DNA of 37,342 bases from Tidjanibacter sp. (GTDB lineage Bacteria > Bacteroidota > Bacteroidia > Bacteroidales > Rikenellaceae): the NCBI GenBank assembly GCA_017936005.1, contig JAGBGK010000021.1, positions 1 to 37,342 of the forward strand, in the 5' to 3' direction. How positions within the stretch are numbered: position 1 is the stretch's first letter; every line of letters starts with the position of its first letter. This document shows, piece after piece, positions 26,035 to 33,354 of the stretch. The notes under the pieces were generated by a model, which did no database searches, was not told where the DNA came from, and worked only from the letters and a program-made list of their open reading frames with translations. Both the position numbers and the translations under genes were made by a program.

Positions 26035-27954
26035 ATGAAACTTAATAAGATATTACTTTCGATTTTGGGTTTGTCGATGGTGTTGGTGTCGTGTGAGAAC
26101 GCCGAATTCCTCGATAGGAAACCCTATTCGCAGACCTCGCCCGACAACTTCTATGCGAGTGCATCGTCGATGAAGATGGGTCTTGTGGGCTGCTATGAGA
26201 TGATTACCGCTCACAACATCCCCGGTGCATCCTATGTTCAGAGGGGTACCTATGCACAGGGTCTGTTGTTCTTTATGAACGCACCTTCGGATACCTATGT
26301 ATGTGCTTCGATGTCGAACGACTCCGGTATGGATGCTCTGTTGGCTTCCTACCACGAGGGTACCAAGCCCGTGCGTGATTTGTGGAAGACTATGTATGTT
26401 GGTATCAACCGCTGTAACACTATGCTTCACTACCTCCCTGGTGTGGAGATGGACGAGGCAGCCAAGTTGCAGTATGAGGGCGAGGCAAGGTTCCTGCGTG
26501 CATTCTACTACTACCACCTTGCGTGGAACTTTGGTGGTGTGCCCGTGGTTGTTGACTACGACTCTGATGGTACCGAGCCCCGTGCGACCTTGGAGAAGGT
26601 CTATGAGCTGATTCTTTCGGACTTCGAGTTTGCCTACCAGAACCTCAATGCTGTTGGTATGTTGGGCAACACTTCGGCCAACAAGTACACCGCTGCTGCA
26701 TTCTTGGGCCGTATGTGCAACTACTTGGCTGCTTGCAAACGCAACGGTACGGGTGCGAGCTTGGTTGCCGAGCAGCCCCTCAACGACTTTGCTTGGGTTG
26801 ACGAGGATGCTATGAGCAAAAGGGCCTACGAGGTGTTGAAAGATGTTGTTGACAATTCGCAGTATATTCTCCTTGACGACTACACCAACATCTTCCGTGA
26901 GGGTATGCAGGACATCTACAAGGAGAGCCTTCTGACTGCCGAGCTGGCAATGTCGGCTGTGTCGGGCTACTGGCCTAACAGCTTCTACCTGCCTGCTCCT
27001 CCCAATGGTGGTACCGATAGCCCCACCTGCTATGGTGGCTACCACAATGGTACTCCCGACCTGTTCTATATGTACGACAAGGCTGACCCCCGTAGGGACC
27101 ACAACCTCACCTCGCGTTATAGCGACGGTAAAGTGGCCAAGAAGGTTGGTGGCCACACCTATTGGGACCCCGTTATCGACAAATCGGAGGCCAACACCAA
27201 CATCCGTGTGAACATCTGGGAGCTTGACGCACAGGGCAACCCCATTCCCGACCCTGCAAACCCCGGTAAGAACAAGACTATCTCGGTGTTGAGGCCTTTC
27301 TACGACTCGGATAGCCAGACCTATTACCCCACCTCGGGTCTGTCGTGCTGCATTGGTAAGATTCGCCTTATGAGCACCGATGAGACTCCCCACACCAACT
27401 CGCAACACTCCTTCTGCTACCCGCTGATGCGTTTGGCCGATGTTTACTTGATGTATGCTGAGGCTATCTACTTCCACCTCAAAGACGAGGCGTTGGCTCG
27501 TCAGCAGTTGGACAAAGTGTTGGAGCGTGCTTGTAAGATTGCCGAGAACCCCACCGAGGCGTTCAACACCTTGAAAGCTGCCTACAAACGCGATAACTTC
27601 ATCGACGAGTTGTTGGAGAGCAGGGAGAGGGAACTTGTTATGGAGTTCTCGCGTAAGTGGGACCTCATCCGCTACAACATCATCGACGAGAGGATTGAGA
27701 ATATGATGAGTACCTACATCACTTGTATGAAGGGTAAAGTACCCGCAAACTACCTCACCAACAACAAGACCGAGGATGACTATTTGAATATTCCTTCGAC
27801 AAGTCCTATCCACCAGGGTGGTGTTATTTTGCAGGCAAACTGGGCTCCCTACAAGATTTGGTTGCCTCTCTCGGAGGAGCAGATTGGTGTGAACAAGAAT
27901 CTGACCCAGAATGCAGGCTGGTCTGCATCTGCCGACACCCCTGCTGCTCAATAG
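26035..27954 (+). CDS. SusD/RagB-type glycan-binding lipoprotein
   Basis: A 639-residue SusD homologue, 24 bp after susC. The lipoprotein signal ends at LSMVLVSC (about residue 20). The family start FLDRKPYSQTSPDNFYASASSMKMGLVGCYEMI is clear, followed by TPR-like helices (LQYEGEARFLRAFYYYHLAWNFGGVPVV near 145-170) and the C-terminal SusD signature (FCYPLMRLADVYLMYAEA; RERELVMEFSRKWDLIRYN). It is longer than the typical 500-550 residues, with insertions around 310-440 that may form the glycan-binding face. It binds oligosaccharide at the cell surface and closes over SusC. TAG stop. Confidence 0.95.
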   Translation: MKLNKILLSILGLSMVLVSCENAEFLDRKPYSQTSPDNFYASASSMKMGLVGCYEMITAHNIPGASYVQRGTYAQGLLFFMNAPSDTYVCASMSNDSGMDALLASYHEGTKPVRDLWKTMYVGINRCNTMLHYLPGVEMDEAAKLQYEGEARFLRAFYYYHLAWNFGGVPVVVDYDSDGTEPRATLEKVYELILSDFEFAYQNLNAVGMLGNTSANKYTAAAFLGRMCNYLAACKRNGTGASLVAEQPLNDFAWVDEDAMSKRAYEVLKDVVDNSQYILLDDYTNIFREGMQDIYKESLLTAELAMSAVSGYWPNSFYLPAPPNGGTDSPTCYGGYHNGTPDLFYMYDKADPRRDHNLTSRYSDGKVAKKVGGHTYWDPVIDKSEANTNIRVNIWELDAQGNPIPDPANPGKNKTISVLRPFYDSDSQTYYPTSGLSCCIGKIRLMSTDETPHTNSQHSFCYPLMRLADVYLMYAEAIYFHLKDEALARQQLDKVLERACKIAENPTEAFNTLKAAYKRDNFIDELLESRERELVMEFSRKWDLIRYNIIDERIENMMSTYITCMKGKVPANYLTNNKTEDDYLNIPSTSPIHQGGVILQANWAPYKIWLPLSEEQIGVNKNLTQNAGWSASADTPAAQ

Positions 27955-28050
27955 CAGGGGTGCCGAAGGGTGCTTTGTAGTAATGGAAAAAATATCAACA
28001 ACCCATTATAAATTAACCTTTTAACTAACAAACAAAAACAAACAAAGACT

Positions 28051-30315
28051 ATGAAAAAGATTTTATTCGTAGCAATGGTGGCCCTTGCAGCATTGGCTTG
28101 CAAACCCGACGGCCCCGAACCAGTTGTTATCCCCGAGCCCGACAAAGGTGCAACCTACCTGTTGGAGGGTGTAATTGACACCGAAGGCTTCCAGTGGAGC
28201 GAGAGCGCTGTTATCGGTTTGTACTCGATGAACACCGCTGTTAAGGCTGCCAACTTGGAGTGTAAGATTGAGGGCTGGGTAGCCCCCGTACTCCCCGGTG
28301 AGGGTGAGGAAGAAGGTGGCGAGACCGAAGGTGGCGAGGAGGCAGTAACTCCCGCTATGTTCTTGGCCGGTGAGGCTGTTCCCGCCAACGCTAAACGTTT
28401 CGTAACCCCCGCTATGGACTTGGTGAAGGGTGAGAACGAGTTTATGGTTTACTATCCCTACGACAAGGCTCTGACCTACGTTATGGGTACCATCTACGGT
28501 TTGAACGTTTCTGCTTCGCAGGTACAGACTCTTCCCAACGTAGCAGCAGAGTGCTTCTCGCTGGGTACTGCAAAGGGTACTCCCAAAGTTGACGAGACCT
28601 TCAAGTTCGTTATGAACCCCATCACTGCTCTTGCACAGGTTAAGATCAGCTCGACCGAGTTTGCAAACTATGGTGTTAAGAAGGTAACCATTTGGAACAA
28701 CGACGATGTAACCCTCAGTGGTGGTTTCAACGTGAACGTTAACAATATGACCTTCGAGAACCTGCCCAACGCAACTCCTACCAAGGCTGCTGTTACCGTT
28801 ACTGCTCCTGCTTTGTTCAGCGCAGTTAAGACCCAGAACATCTACGTTAACCTTCTCCCCAGCGACCTGACCGGTAAGGATATGTGGTTGCTCGTTGAGT
28901 TGGCGGGTCCCGAGGGCAACGTAGTGCTTCCTATCAAGAAAGAGGGTGTTAAGTTTGAGGCTGGTAAGACTACCGTCATCGAGCTTTCGAACCTGAGCTT
29001 GGCTGACAACGCTGCCGGTGATTGGTATGTTCCCACCGAGAAACGTCTGCTTGGTGGTCTTGGCTACGCTTATGGCGAGGCCAATACTTACCTCATCCAG
29101 TGCAAGAACGGTCAGACCTACACCAATGGTACCTACGCTCCCAACGCTGACATCCCCAGCGAGGTTAAGATCGACATCCGTCCTCGTGGTAACTTCGCAG
29201 AGGTTGTAGATCCTAAGGGCGCTACCTTCGAGTGGTTCCGCTATGGCGCACAGACCACCGTTCCTGGTCAGGGTACCGGTGCAATGTGGGGTAAGGCTAC
29301 TACCCGTCTTGACTCGGCTGGTTCTGTTCCCACCGAAGATGGTGCTTTCACTTTCGAGTATGATGGCAACTACACCGTAACCGTTAAGAACAACAAGTCG
29401 TATGCAGGTGCTCCTATCCTCCTTATGATTAAGGACGGTAAGATTCTCTGGGCTTGGTACTTCTGGAACGTTTCGGCCGATGGTACCAAGTTGGAGGGCA
29501 TCGATATTGGTAACGGTATGAAACTCGCCAATATGTTCATTGGTCAGAACACTATGCAGTTTGCACAGTGGGGTAGCAACCTCCAGACTGGTCAGAGCAG
29601 CAAGTACCTTCCCGGTTTTGCATATGTTGCTTACTACCAGTGGGGCCGCTATGTGCCCGTTCAGACTTGGACACACTGGTGGAGTGTTGACGATCCCGAA
29701 AAAGGTGTTACCGGTAATATGCCCGCATATCACACCGCTACTCCTGTTACTATGAAGGAGGCTTTGGCTCGTCCCGTAGGTATGATTATGCTTCCCGAGA
29801 ACGCTGTTGATATGCCCAACTGGTTGAGCGAGCCTTATGGCGACCTCTGGGGTAACGACGCTAATGGTACCGGTAAGACCGACCTCGTTGGTACCAAGTC
29901 GATCTACGACCCATGTCCTAAGGGTTGGAGGGTTGCCGATATGGCTGCTTTTGAGTACCTCATCGAGCACAAAGACCTCTTCACCTTCTATGAGGATACC
30001 GATCCCGTTTACAAGGCAGCTCCCGGTTCTATCTTCGATGGTAAGCTCCACATGTTGTCGCCTGGTTACTCGTTCGGTAAGAAAGCAACCAACGGCCGTA
30101 TGCAGACCGAGGGTGGTGGCGATTCTCACTCGAACAAGTCCCAATGTACTTTGGCAACCACTTGGTCGAACTTGGCTCCCGGTGCAACCGGTGCACAGCC
30201 CTACGCATTCTTGCACGGTACCCAGCCTCAGTTCGCTAACCGCTACAAACGTGGTACTTTCAACCGTACCAGCGCATTCCCCGTACGTTGCCAGGTTGAT
30301 ACCGACAACAGGTAA
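28051..30315 (+). CDS. fimbrillin-like/FISUMP-like surface lipoprotein 1
   Basis: A 754-residue lipoprotein (lipobox LAALAC). Residues 35-330 look like a fimbrillin-family domain: FMVYYPYDKALTY, FKFVMNPITALAQVKISS and TTVIELSNLSL are typical fragments. A low-complexity Glu/Gly insert (GEGEEEGGETEGGEE) lies near residues 87-102. From about 330 the protein shares long blocks with the lipoprotein at 30680 (LGYAYGEANTYLIQCKNG, WAWYFWNVSADGTKLEG). The C-terminus resembles the FISUMP type: YDPCPKGWRVADMAAF, GRMQTEGGG and FPVRCQVDTDNR. It starts 96 bp after susD and precedes a strong terminator. It is likely a surface glycan-binding or adhesive protein of the PUL; a structural pilin role is possible. 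Confidence 0.75.
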   Translation: MKKILFVAMVALAALACKPDGPEPVVIPEPDKGATYLLEGVIDTEGFQWSESAVIGLYSMNTAVKAANLECKIEGWVAPVLPGEGEEEGGETEGGEEAVTPAMFLAGEAVPANAKRFVTPAMDLVKGENEFMVYYPYDKALTYVMGTIYGLNVSASQVQTLPNVAAECFSLGTAKGTPKVDETFKFVMNPITALAQVKISSTEFANYGVKKVTIWNNDDVTLSGGFNVNVNNMTFENLPNATPTKAAVTVTAPALFSAVKTQNIYVNLLPSDLTGKDMWLLVELAGPEGNVVLPIKKEGVKFEAGKTTVIELSNLSLADNAAGDWYVPTEKRLLGGLGYAYGEANTYLIQCKNGQTYTNGTYAPNADIPSEVKIDIRPRGNFAEVVDPKGATFEWFRYGAQTTVPGQGTGAMWGKATTRLDSAGSVPTEDGAFTFEYDGNYTVTVKNNKSYAGAPILLMIKDGKILWAWYFWNVSADGTKLEGIDIGNGMKLANMFIGQNTMQFAQWGSNLQTGQSSKYLPGFAYVAYYQWGRYVPVQTWTHWWSVDDPEKGVTGNMPAYHTATPVTMKEALARPVGMIMLPENAVDMPNWLSEPYGDLWGNDANGTGKTDLVGTKSIYDPCPKGWRVADMAAFEYLIEHKDLFTFYEDTDPVYKAAPGSIFDGKLHMLSPGYSFGKKATNGRMQTEGGGDSHSNKSQCTLATTWSNLAPGATGAQPYAFLHGTQPQFANRYKRGTFNRTSAFPVRCQVDTDNR

Positions 30316-30349
30316 TCGGAAACTCTAAAATATCTTGGGTTGAGATAGT

Positions 30350-30401
30350 CTATGCCCACCCCTGTGGGAGCCAATCCCATAGGGGCGGGGCATAGTTTTT
30401 T
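30350..30401 (+). terminator. strong intrinsic terminator of the PUL transcript
   Basis: A near-perfect stem of about 20 bp with arms CTATGCCCACCCCTGTGGGA and TCCCATAGGGGCGGGGCATAG around a short loop, followed by six T. It lies 35 bp after the stop of fimbrillin-like lipoprotein 1 and should end most transcripts from the PUL promoter. Confidence 0.88.
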
Positions 30402-30513
30402 GAATTGAGAATTGAGGGCAGAAAGGGCAAAAAGAGCAGCAAAGGGCACCTTCCCTAAACTCTCTACCCCTCCCTAAATTCCCTTCGACAAAACAAAACA
30501 ACAAAACAAACAG
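30402..30513. repeat. low-complexity leader with inverted GGTTAGGGA-type tail
   Basis: Holds TTCCCTAAACTCTCTACCCC and TCCCTAAATTCCCTTC, a degenerate reverse-complement form of the tail seen in the repeats at 1791 and 33217. The stretch before it (GAGGGCAGAAAGGGC) recalls, in reverse, the CCCTTTCTGCTC segment near 33106. No clear TAnnTTTG promoter was found for the genes that follow. Confidence 0.5.
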
Positions 30514-30654
30514 ATGAAAAAACTTTACCAACAGCCCACCATCGAGCAGGAGATCCTCTTGGTGGAGGCAGGCATTGCCCAGAGCGGCCATTGGGACGAA
30601 ATCGGTATTGATGACGGCTCGTCCGCCGGTTCGCTCGAAGAGAACATTTGGTAG
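30514..30654 (+). CDS. 46-residue peptide, unknown function
   Basis: A short open frame from ATG at 30514 to TAG at 30654. It begins MKKLYQQPTIEQEILLVEAG, then reads IAQSGHWDEIGIDDGSSAGS, and ends LEENIW. It is acidic apart from the first residues and has no signal peptide core, transmembrane segment or Cys. The MKK-Y--P--E opening resembles, from memory, a class of short uncharacterised Bacteroidales peptides found near fimbrillin or surface-protein genes. It ends 25 bp before the second fimbrillin-like lipoprotein gene, whose leader contains AGGAG, and is probably co-transcribed with it. It could be a regulatory leader peptide, a small chaperone-like partner or a modified peptide precursor; none of these can be shown here. 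Confidence 0.6.
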   Translation: MKKLYQQPTIEQEILLVEAGIAQSGHWDEIGIDDGSSAGSLEENIW

Positions 30655-30679
30655 AACTTAAAGCAGGAGAACACAGACT

Positions 30680-32917
30680 ATGAAAGCAACAAAATATTTT
30701 GCCTTGGTAGCAGCACTCCTCGCAGTAGGCTGTACCAATGAATTGATGGACGATGCCATCAATCAGAACAACAACGTTGAGGACGGCATTGTCCTCACCC
30801 TCACCGGCGACGCTCAGGCCGAGGAGGTAGAGAGCCGTATCATTGTTGACGGCAGCAAGTCGGGTGGCAAATACATCGTTAAGTGGCGTAACGACGACGC
30901 AGTGGGTATCTTCTCGGCCGATGGTACCACCATCAACAACGTGAAGGCCGCCGAAACAAGCATTGAGAGTGGCTCGCACACAACTGCCACCTTCGCAACC
31001 GAGAGTGCTGTTGCTGCCAACACGGGCGACGAGATTGTGGTTTACTATCCCCACAAAGCAGCCACCACCTATGCCAACGGTAAGTTCTCGGCCAACGTTG
31101 CAGCTTCGCAGCAGACCAACGACTTCACCGTGGCATACGGCTTCTCGGCCTACACTTTTGCCTATGATGTGGCCACCGTGGATGCAGAGGGTGGCGTTAA
31201 GTTCGCTTTGGAGCACCCCCTGGCTTATGTGAAAGTTCAGGTGGAGGTTACCGACTATGTTAAGAATTGGAAAGTTAGGGGTGTGCAGATTGTGGACCGC
31301 ACCGGCGCAGCTAAACTCGCAGGCGACTACACCATCGACACCGCCACCGGCGAACTCACCGTTACCAACGGTACTCCCAGCGTGGAGCAGTATTTCAAAA
31401 ACAATCCCACCGGTACTGTTGAGGAGACTGCAAGTCGCTATATGACCCTCGCAACTCTGCCTTGGGATTTCACCGGCAGCGAGGTGTGGGTTGTGGCCAA
31501 GTTTGAGGATGCCGACGGCAACACTATTTATGTTCCCACCAAGTATGAGAACGCAAAACTGAAAGCAGGTGCTTGGAACATCATCAAACTCAACCTCACC
31601 GCCGACAGCCAGTCGGTTAAGAGCTTCTATGAGCCTCTCGACACCCGTCTGATGCCCGGCTTGGGTTATGCCTATGGCGAGCAAAACACTTACCTCATCC
31701 AGTGCAAGAATGGCTCGACCTACACCGGCGGTACCTACACCCCCAATGCCGACATTCCCAGCTCGGTGAAAGTTGACATCCGTGGTCGTGGCGATTTCAG
31801 CAAAATTGCCGACATCAGCAAAGCAACCTTTGAGTGGTTCAAACTCGGTGTGCAGACCAATGGCAATGGTAACCGTACCGTTTATGTTGGTGGTACTTCC
31901 AACTATGCCGGTGCAAATGTGGATGCAACCAAATATACCATCGACGACAGCACCAAAGCAGAGGGTTACATCACCGTAACCAACACCGGTGCCTATGCAG
32001 GTTCGCCCATCCTTCTGATGAAGGTTGACAACAAAGTTGTTTGGGCTTGGTACTTCTGGAACATTTCGGCTGATGGTACTCAATTGGAGGGTGTTGATGT
32101 TGGTAATGGCAACTTGCTGGCCAATATGCTTATCGGTCAGAACACCACCAACTTTGCTGCTTGGGGTAGCAATCCGAAGAGTACAACCAACTCGTTGGCA
32201 CAGCCCGCCTATCGTTTCGTAGCTTATTATCAGCATGGTCGCTATGCTCCTGCTGCAATTTGGACAAGCTATTGGAGCATTGATGATGGTGTAAATGCAG
32301 AGTCGAAAGACACTGGTGATAAGGTAGATGGCATGGTTGCTGGTGGAACTCCTGTTGTTCGCACCGATGGCGCAATCTCGTTGGCAGAGGCTTTGGCACG
32401 TCCCGTGGGTATCATCATCAACACGGCTGATAATACTAATCAGGCAAAATGGTGCTCGGATGAACTTATGGATCTTTGGGGTGCCGGTACCAACAATGCT
32501 AACGCAGCCGTTAAGACCGTTTTCGACCCCTGTCCCAAAGGTTGGAGGGTGGCAGACTACTCGTCGTATAATACCATCGTTAACAACAAGGCAAATACTA
32601 CCTTGTCGTCGTATACGGGTGCTCCCGGTCTTGTTTACAAAGATGTTGTATTCTTGGCAACAGGTTACATCAATGGCAAAACAGCCACAAATGGTCGTAT
32701 GAACACAATGGGTGGCTCGGAAACACCAACTAATGCAAGTTCTGCTTATGTGGTTGAGTGGTCCAACTTTGTTGGCTCGGCAACTGCAAGCCAACCCAAA
32801 GCATTGTATTCGAAGACAAATGCAAGTACTACCACCACAGACTACTTGAAGATTGGTGGTTTCAACCGTTCGAATGCACACGCTGTTCGTTGCCAGAAGG
32901 ACACCGACAACCGATAG
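30680..32917 (+). CDS. fimbrillin-like/FISUMP-like surface lipoprotein 2
   Basis: A 745-residue paralogue of the protein at 28051. The signal MKATKYFALVAALLAVGC is followed by an acidic/Asn-rich linker. The N-terminal half again looks fimbrillin-like (DEIVVYYPHKAATTY, FALEHPLAYVKVQVEV, WNIIKLNLTA), but it is far more diverged from its partner than the C-terminal half. Shared C-terminal blocks include LGYAYGEQNTYLIQCKNGST, PNADIPSSVKVDIRGRGDFS, VWAWYFWNISADGTQLEG, FDPCPKGWRVADYSSYN and HAVRCQKDTDNR. The Glu/Gly insert of lipoprotein 1 is absent. It lies after the PUL terminator and ends at its own terminator, so expression may be uncoupled from the PUL. It is likely surface exposed; the ligand is unknown. 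Confidence 0.75.
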   Translation: MKATKYFALVAALLAVGCTNELMDDAINQNNNVEDGIVLTLTGDAQAEEVESRIIVDGSKSGGKYIVKWRNDDAVGIFSADGTTINNVKAAETSIESGSHTTATFATESAVAANTGDEIVVYYPHKAATTYANGKFSANVAASQQTNDFTVAYGFSAYTFAYDVATVDAEGGVKFALEHPLAYVKVQVEVTDYVKNWKVRGVQIVDRTGAAKLAGDYTIDTATGELTVTNGTPSVEQYFKNNPTGTVEETASRYMTLATLPWDFTGSEVWVVAKFEDADGNTIYVPTKYENAKLKAGAWNIIKLNLTADSQSVKSFYEPLDTRLMPGLGYAYGEQNTYLIQCKNGSTYTGGTYTPNADIPSSVKVDIRGRGDFSKIADISKATFEWFKLGVQTNGNGNRTVYVGGTSNYAGANVDATKYTIDDSTKAEGYITVTNTGAYAGSPILLMKVDNKVVWAWYFWNISADGTQLEGVDVGNGNLLANMLIGQNTTNFAAWGSNPKSTTNSLAQPAYRFVAYYQHGRYAPAAIWTSYWSIDDGVNAESKDTGDKVDGMVAGGTPVVRTDGAISLAEALARPVGIIINTADNTNQAKWCSDELMDLWGAGTNNANAAVKTVFDPCPKGWRVADYSSYNTIVNNKANTTLSSYTGAPGLVYKDVVFLATGYINGKTATNGRMNTMGGSETPTNASSAYVVEWSNFVGSATASQPKALYSKTNASTTTTDYLKIGGFNRSNAHAVRCQKDTDNR

Positions 32918-32959
32918 TGGTTTGACTCTACGGCTATCTTGATTTGAAGATGGCTTTGC

Positions 32960-32991
32960 GCCCCCTCGCCCAAAACGAGGGGGCTTTTTTT
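32960..32991 (+). terminator. intrinsic terminator after lipoprotein 2
   Basis: A 9-bp GC-rich stem GCCCCCTCG/CGAGGGGGC with a CCCAAAA loop, followed by seven T (32985-32991). It lies 42 bp after the stop codon. Confidence 0.92.
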
Positions 32992-32993
32992 AC

Positions 32994-33053
32994 AACCGTC
33001 AACCGTCAACCGACTACCGTCAACCGTCTACCGTCAACCGTCTACCGTCAGAC
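32994..33053. repeat. ACCGTCN heptamer array, copy 2
   Basis: About eight tandem 7-bp units of ACCGTC plus a variable base (A or T), with one shifted unit (ACCGACT). It starts directly after the terminator T-run. It is the longest of three arrays in the window and leads into the paired-hairpin module. Confidence 0.85.
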
Positions 33054-33097
33054 ATACCCCTCAGTCGCTTTGCGACAGCTCCCCTAACTTAGGGGAG
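33054..33097. repeat. paired-hairpin module, copy 1
   Basis: TACCCCTCA, then hairpin GTCGC-TTT-GCGAC (33064-33076), then hairpin CTCCCCTAACTTAGGGGAG (33079-33097). The order and loop sequences recur at 33153-33187 and 37298-37331. Confidence 0.85.
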
Positions 33098-33152
33098 CAG
33101 TTTTCCCTTTCTGCTCTTCCCTGCCCGTTCTGCTCTTACAAACAGACCTCTC

Positions 33153-33187
33153 TGGCACTTTGTGCCATCTCCCCTAACTTAGGGGAG
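33153..33187. repeat. paired-hairpin module, copy 2
   Basis: Hairpin TGGCAC-TTT-GTGCCA (33153-33167) and hairpin CTCCCCTAACTTAGGGGAG (33169-33187). The first stem differs from copy 1 at two paired positions, both compensated. Confidence 0.85.
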
Positions 33188-33216
33188 AGCAACAAACGCC
33201 CCCGGCCTTTTTACTT

Positions 33217-33311
33217 CACGGGTATCTTTTTTAATACCCGTGAGGTTAGGGAATTTAAGGAGGTTAGGGAGTAATTTTCCATTTTCAATTTTCCATTTTC
33301 AATTTTCCTCT
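33217..33311. repeat. CGGGTAT hairpin plus GGTTAGGGA tail, copy 2
   Basis: A 9-bp stem CACGGGTAT/ATACCCGTG (33217-33225, 33234-33242) around the same T-rich loop as copy 1 at 1791. It continues with AGGTTAGGGAATTTAAGGAGG, TTAGGGAGTAATTTT and CATTTTCAATTTTC units. It runs into the promoter of the GH109 gene. Confidence 0.8.
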
Positions 33312-33327
33312 CTTTTTGCTACCTTTG
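33297..33327 (+). promoter_or_regulatory. promoter of the GH109-type gene
   Basis: TACCTTTG at 33320-33327 is a full -7 consensus. The -33 position, 19 bp upstream, is TTTC (33297-33300) rather than TTTG and is supplied by the AT-rich end of the repeat. The ATG lies 27 bp downstream of the -7 element. Confidence 0.65.
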
Positions 33328-33354
33328 TCAATGATTAACTAACACAAGCAACCA

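Noticed and set aside
30464-32881. 805-codon and 717-codon antisense frames over the two fimbrillin-like genes
   Set aside because: Antisense shadows of the annotated lipoproteins; no signal peptide, promoter or known domain supports them.
32994-33053. CRISPR-like array
   Set aside because: The units are 7 bp and directly tandem, with no spacers and no cas genes nearby.
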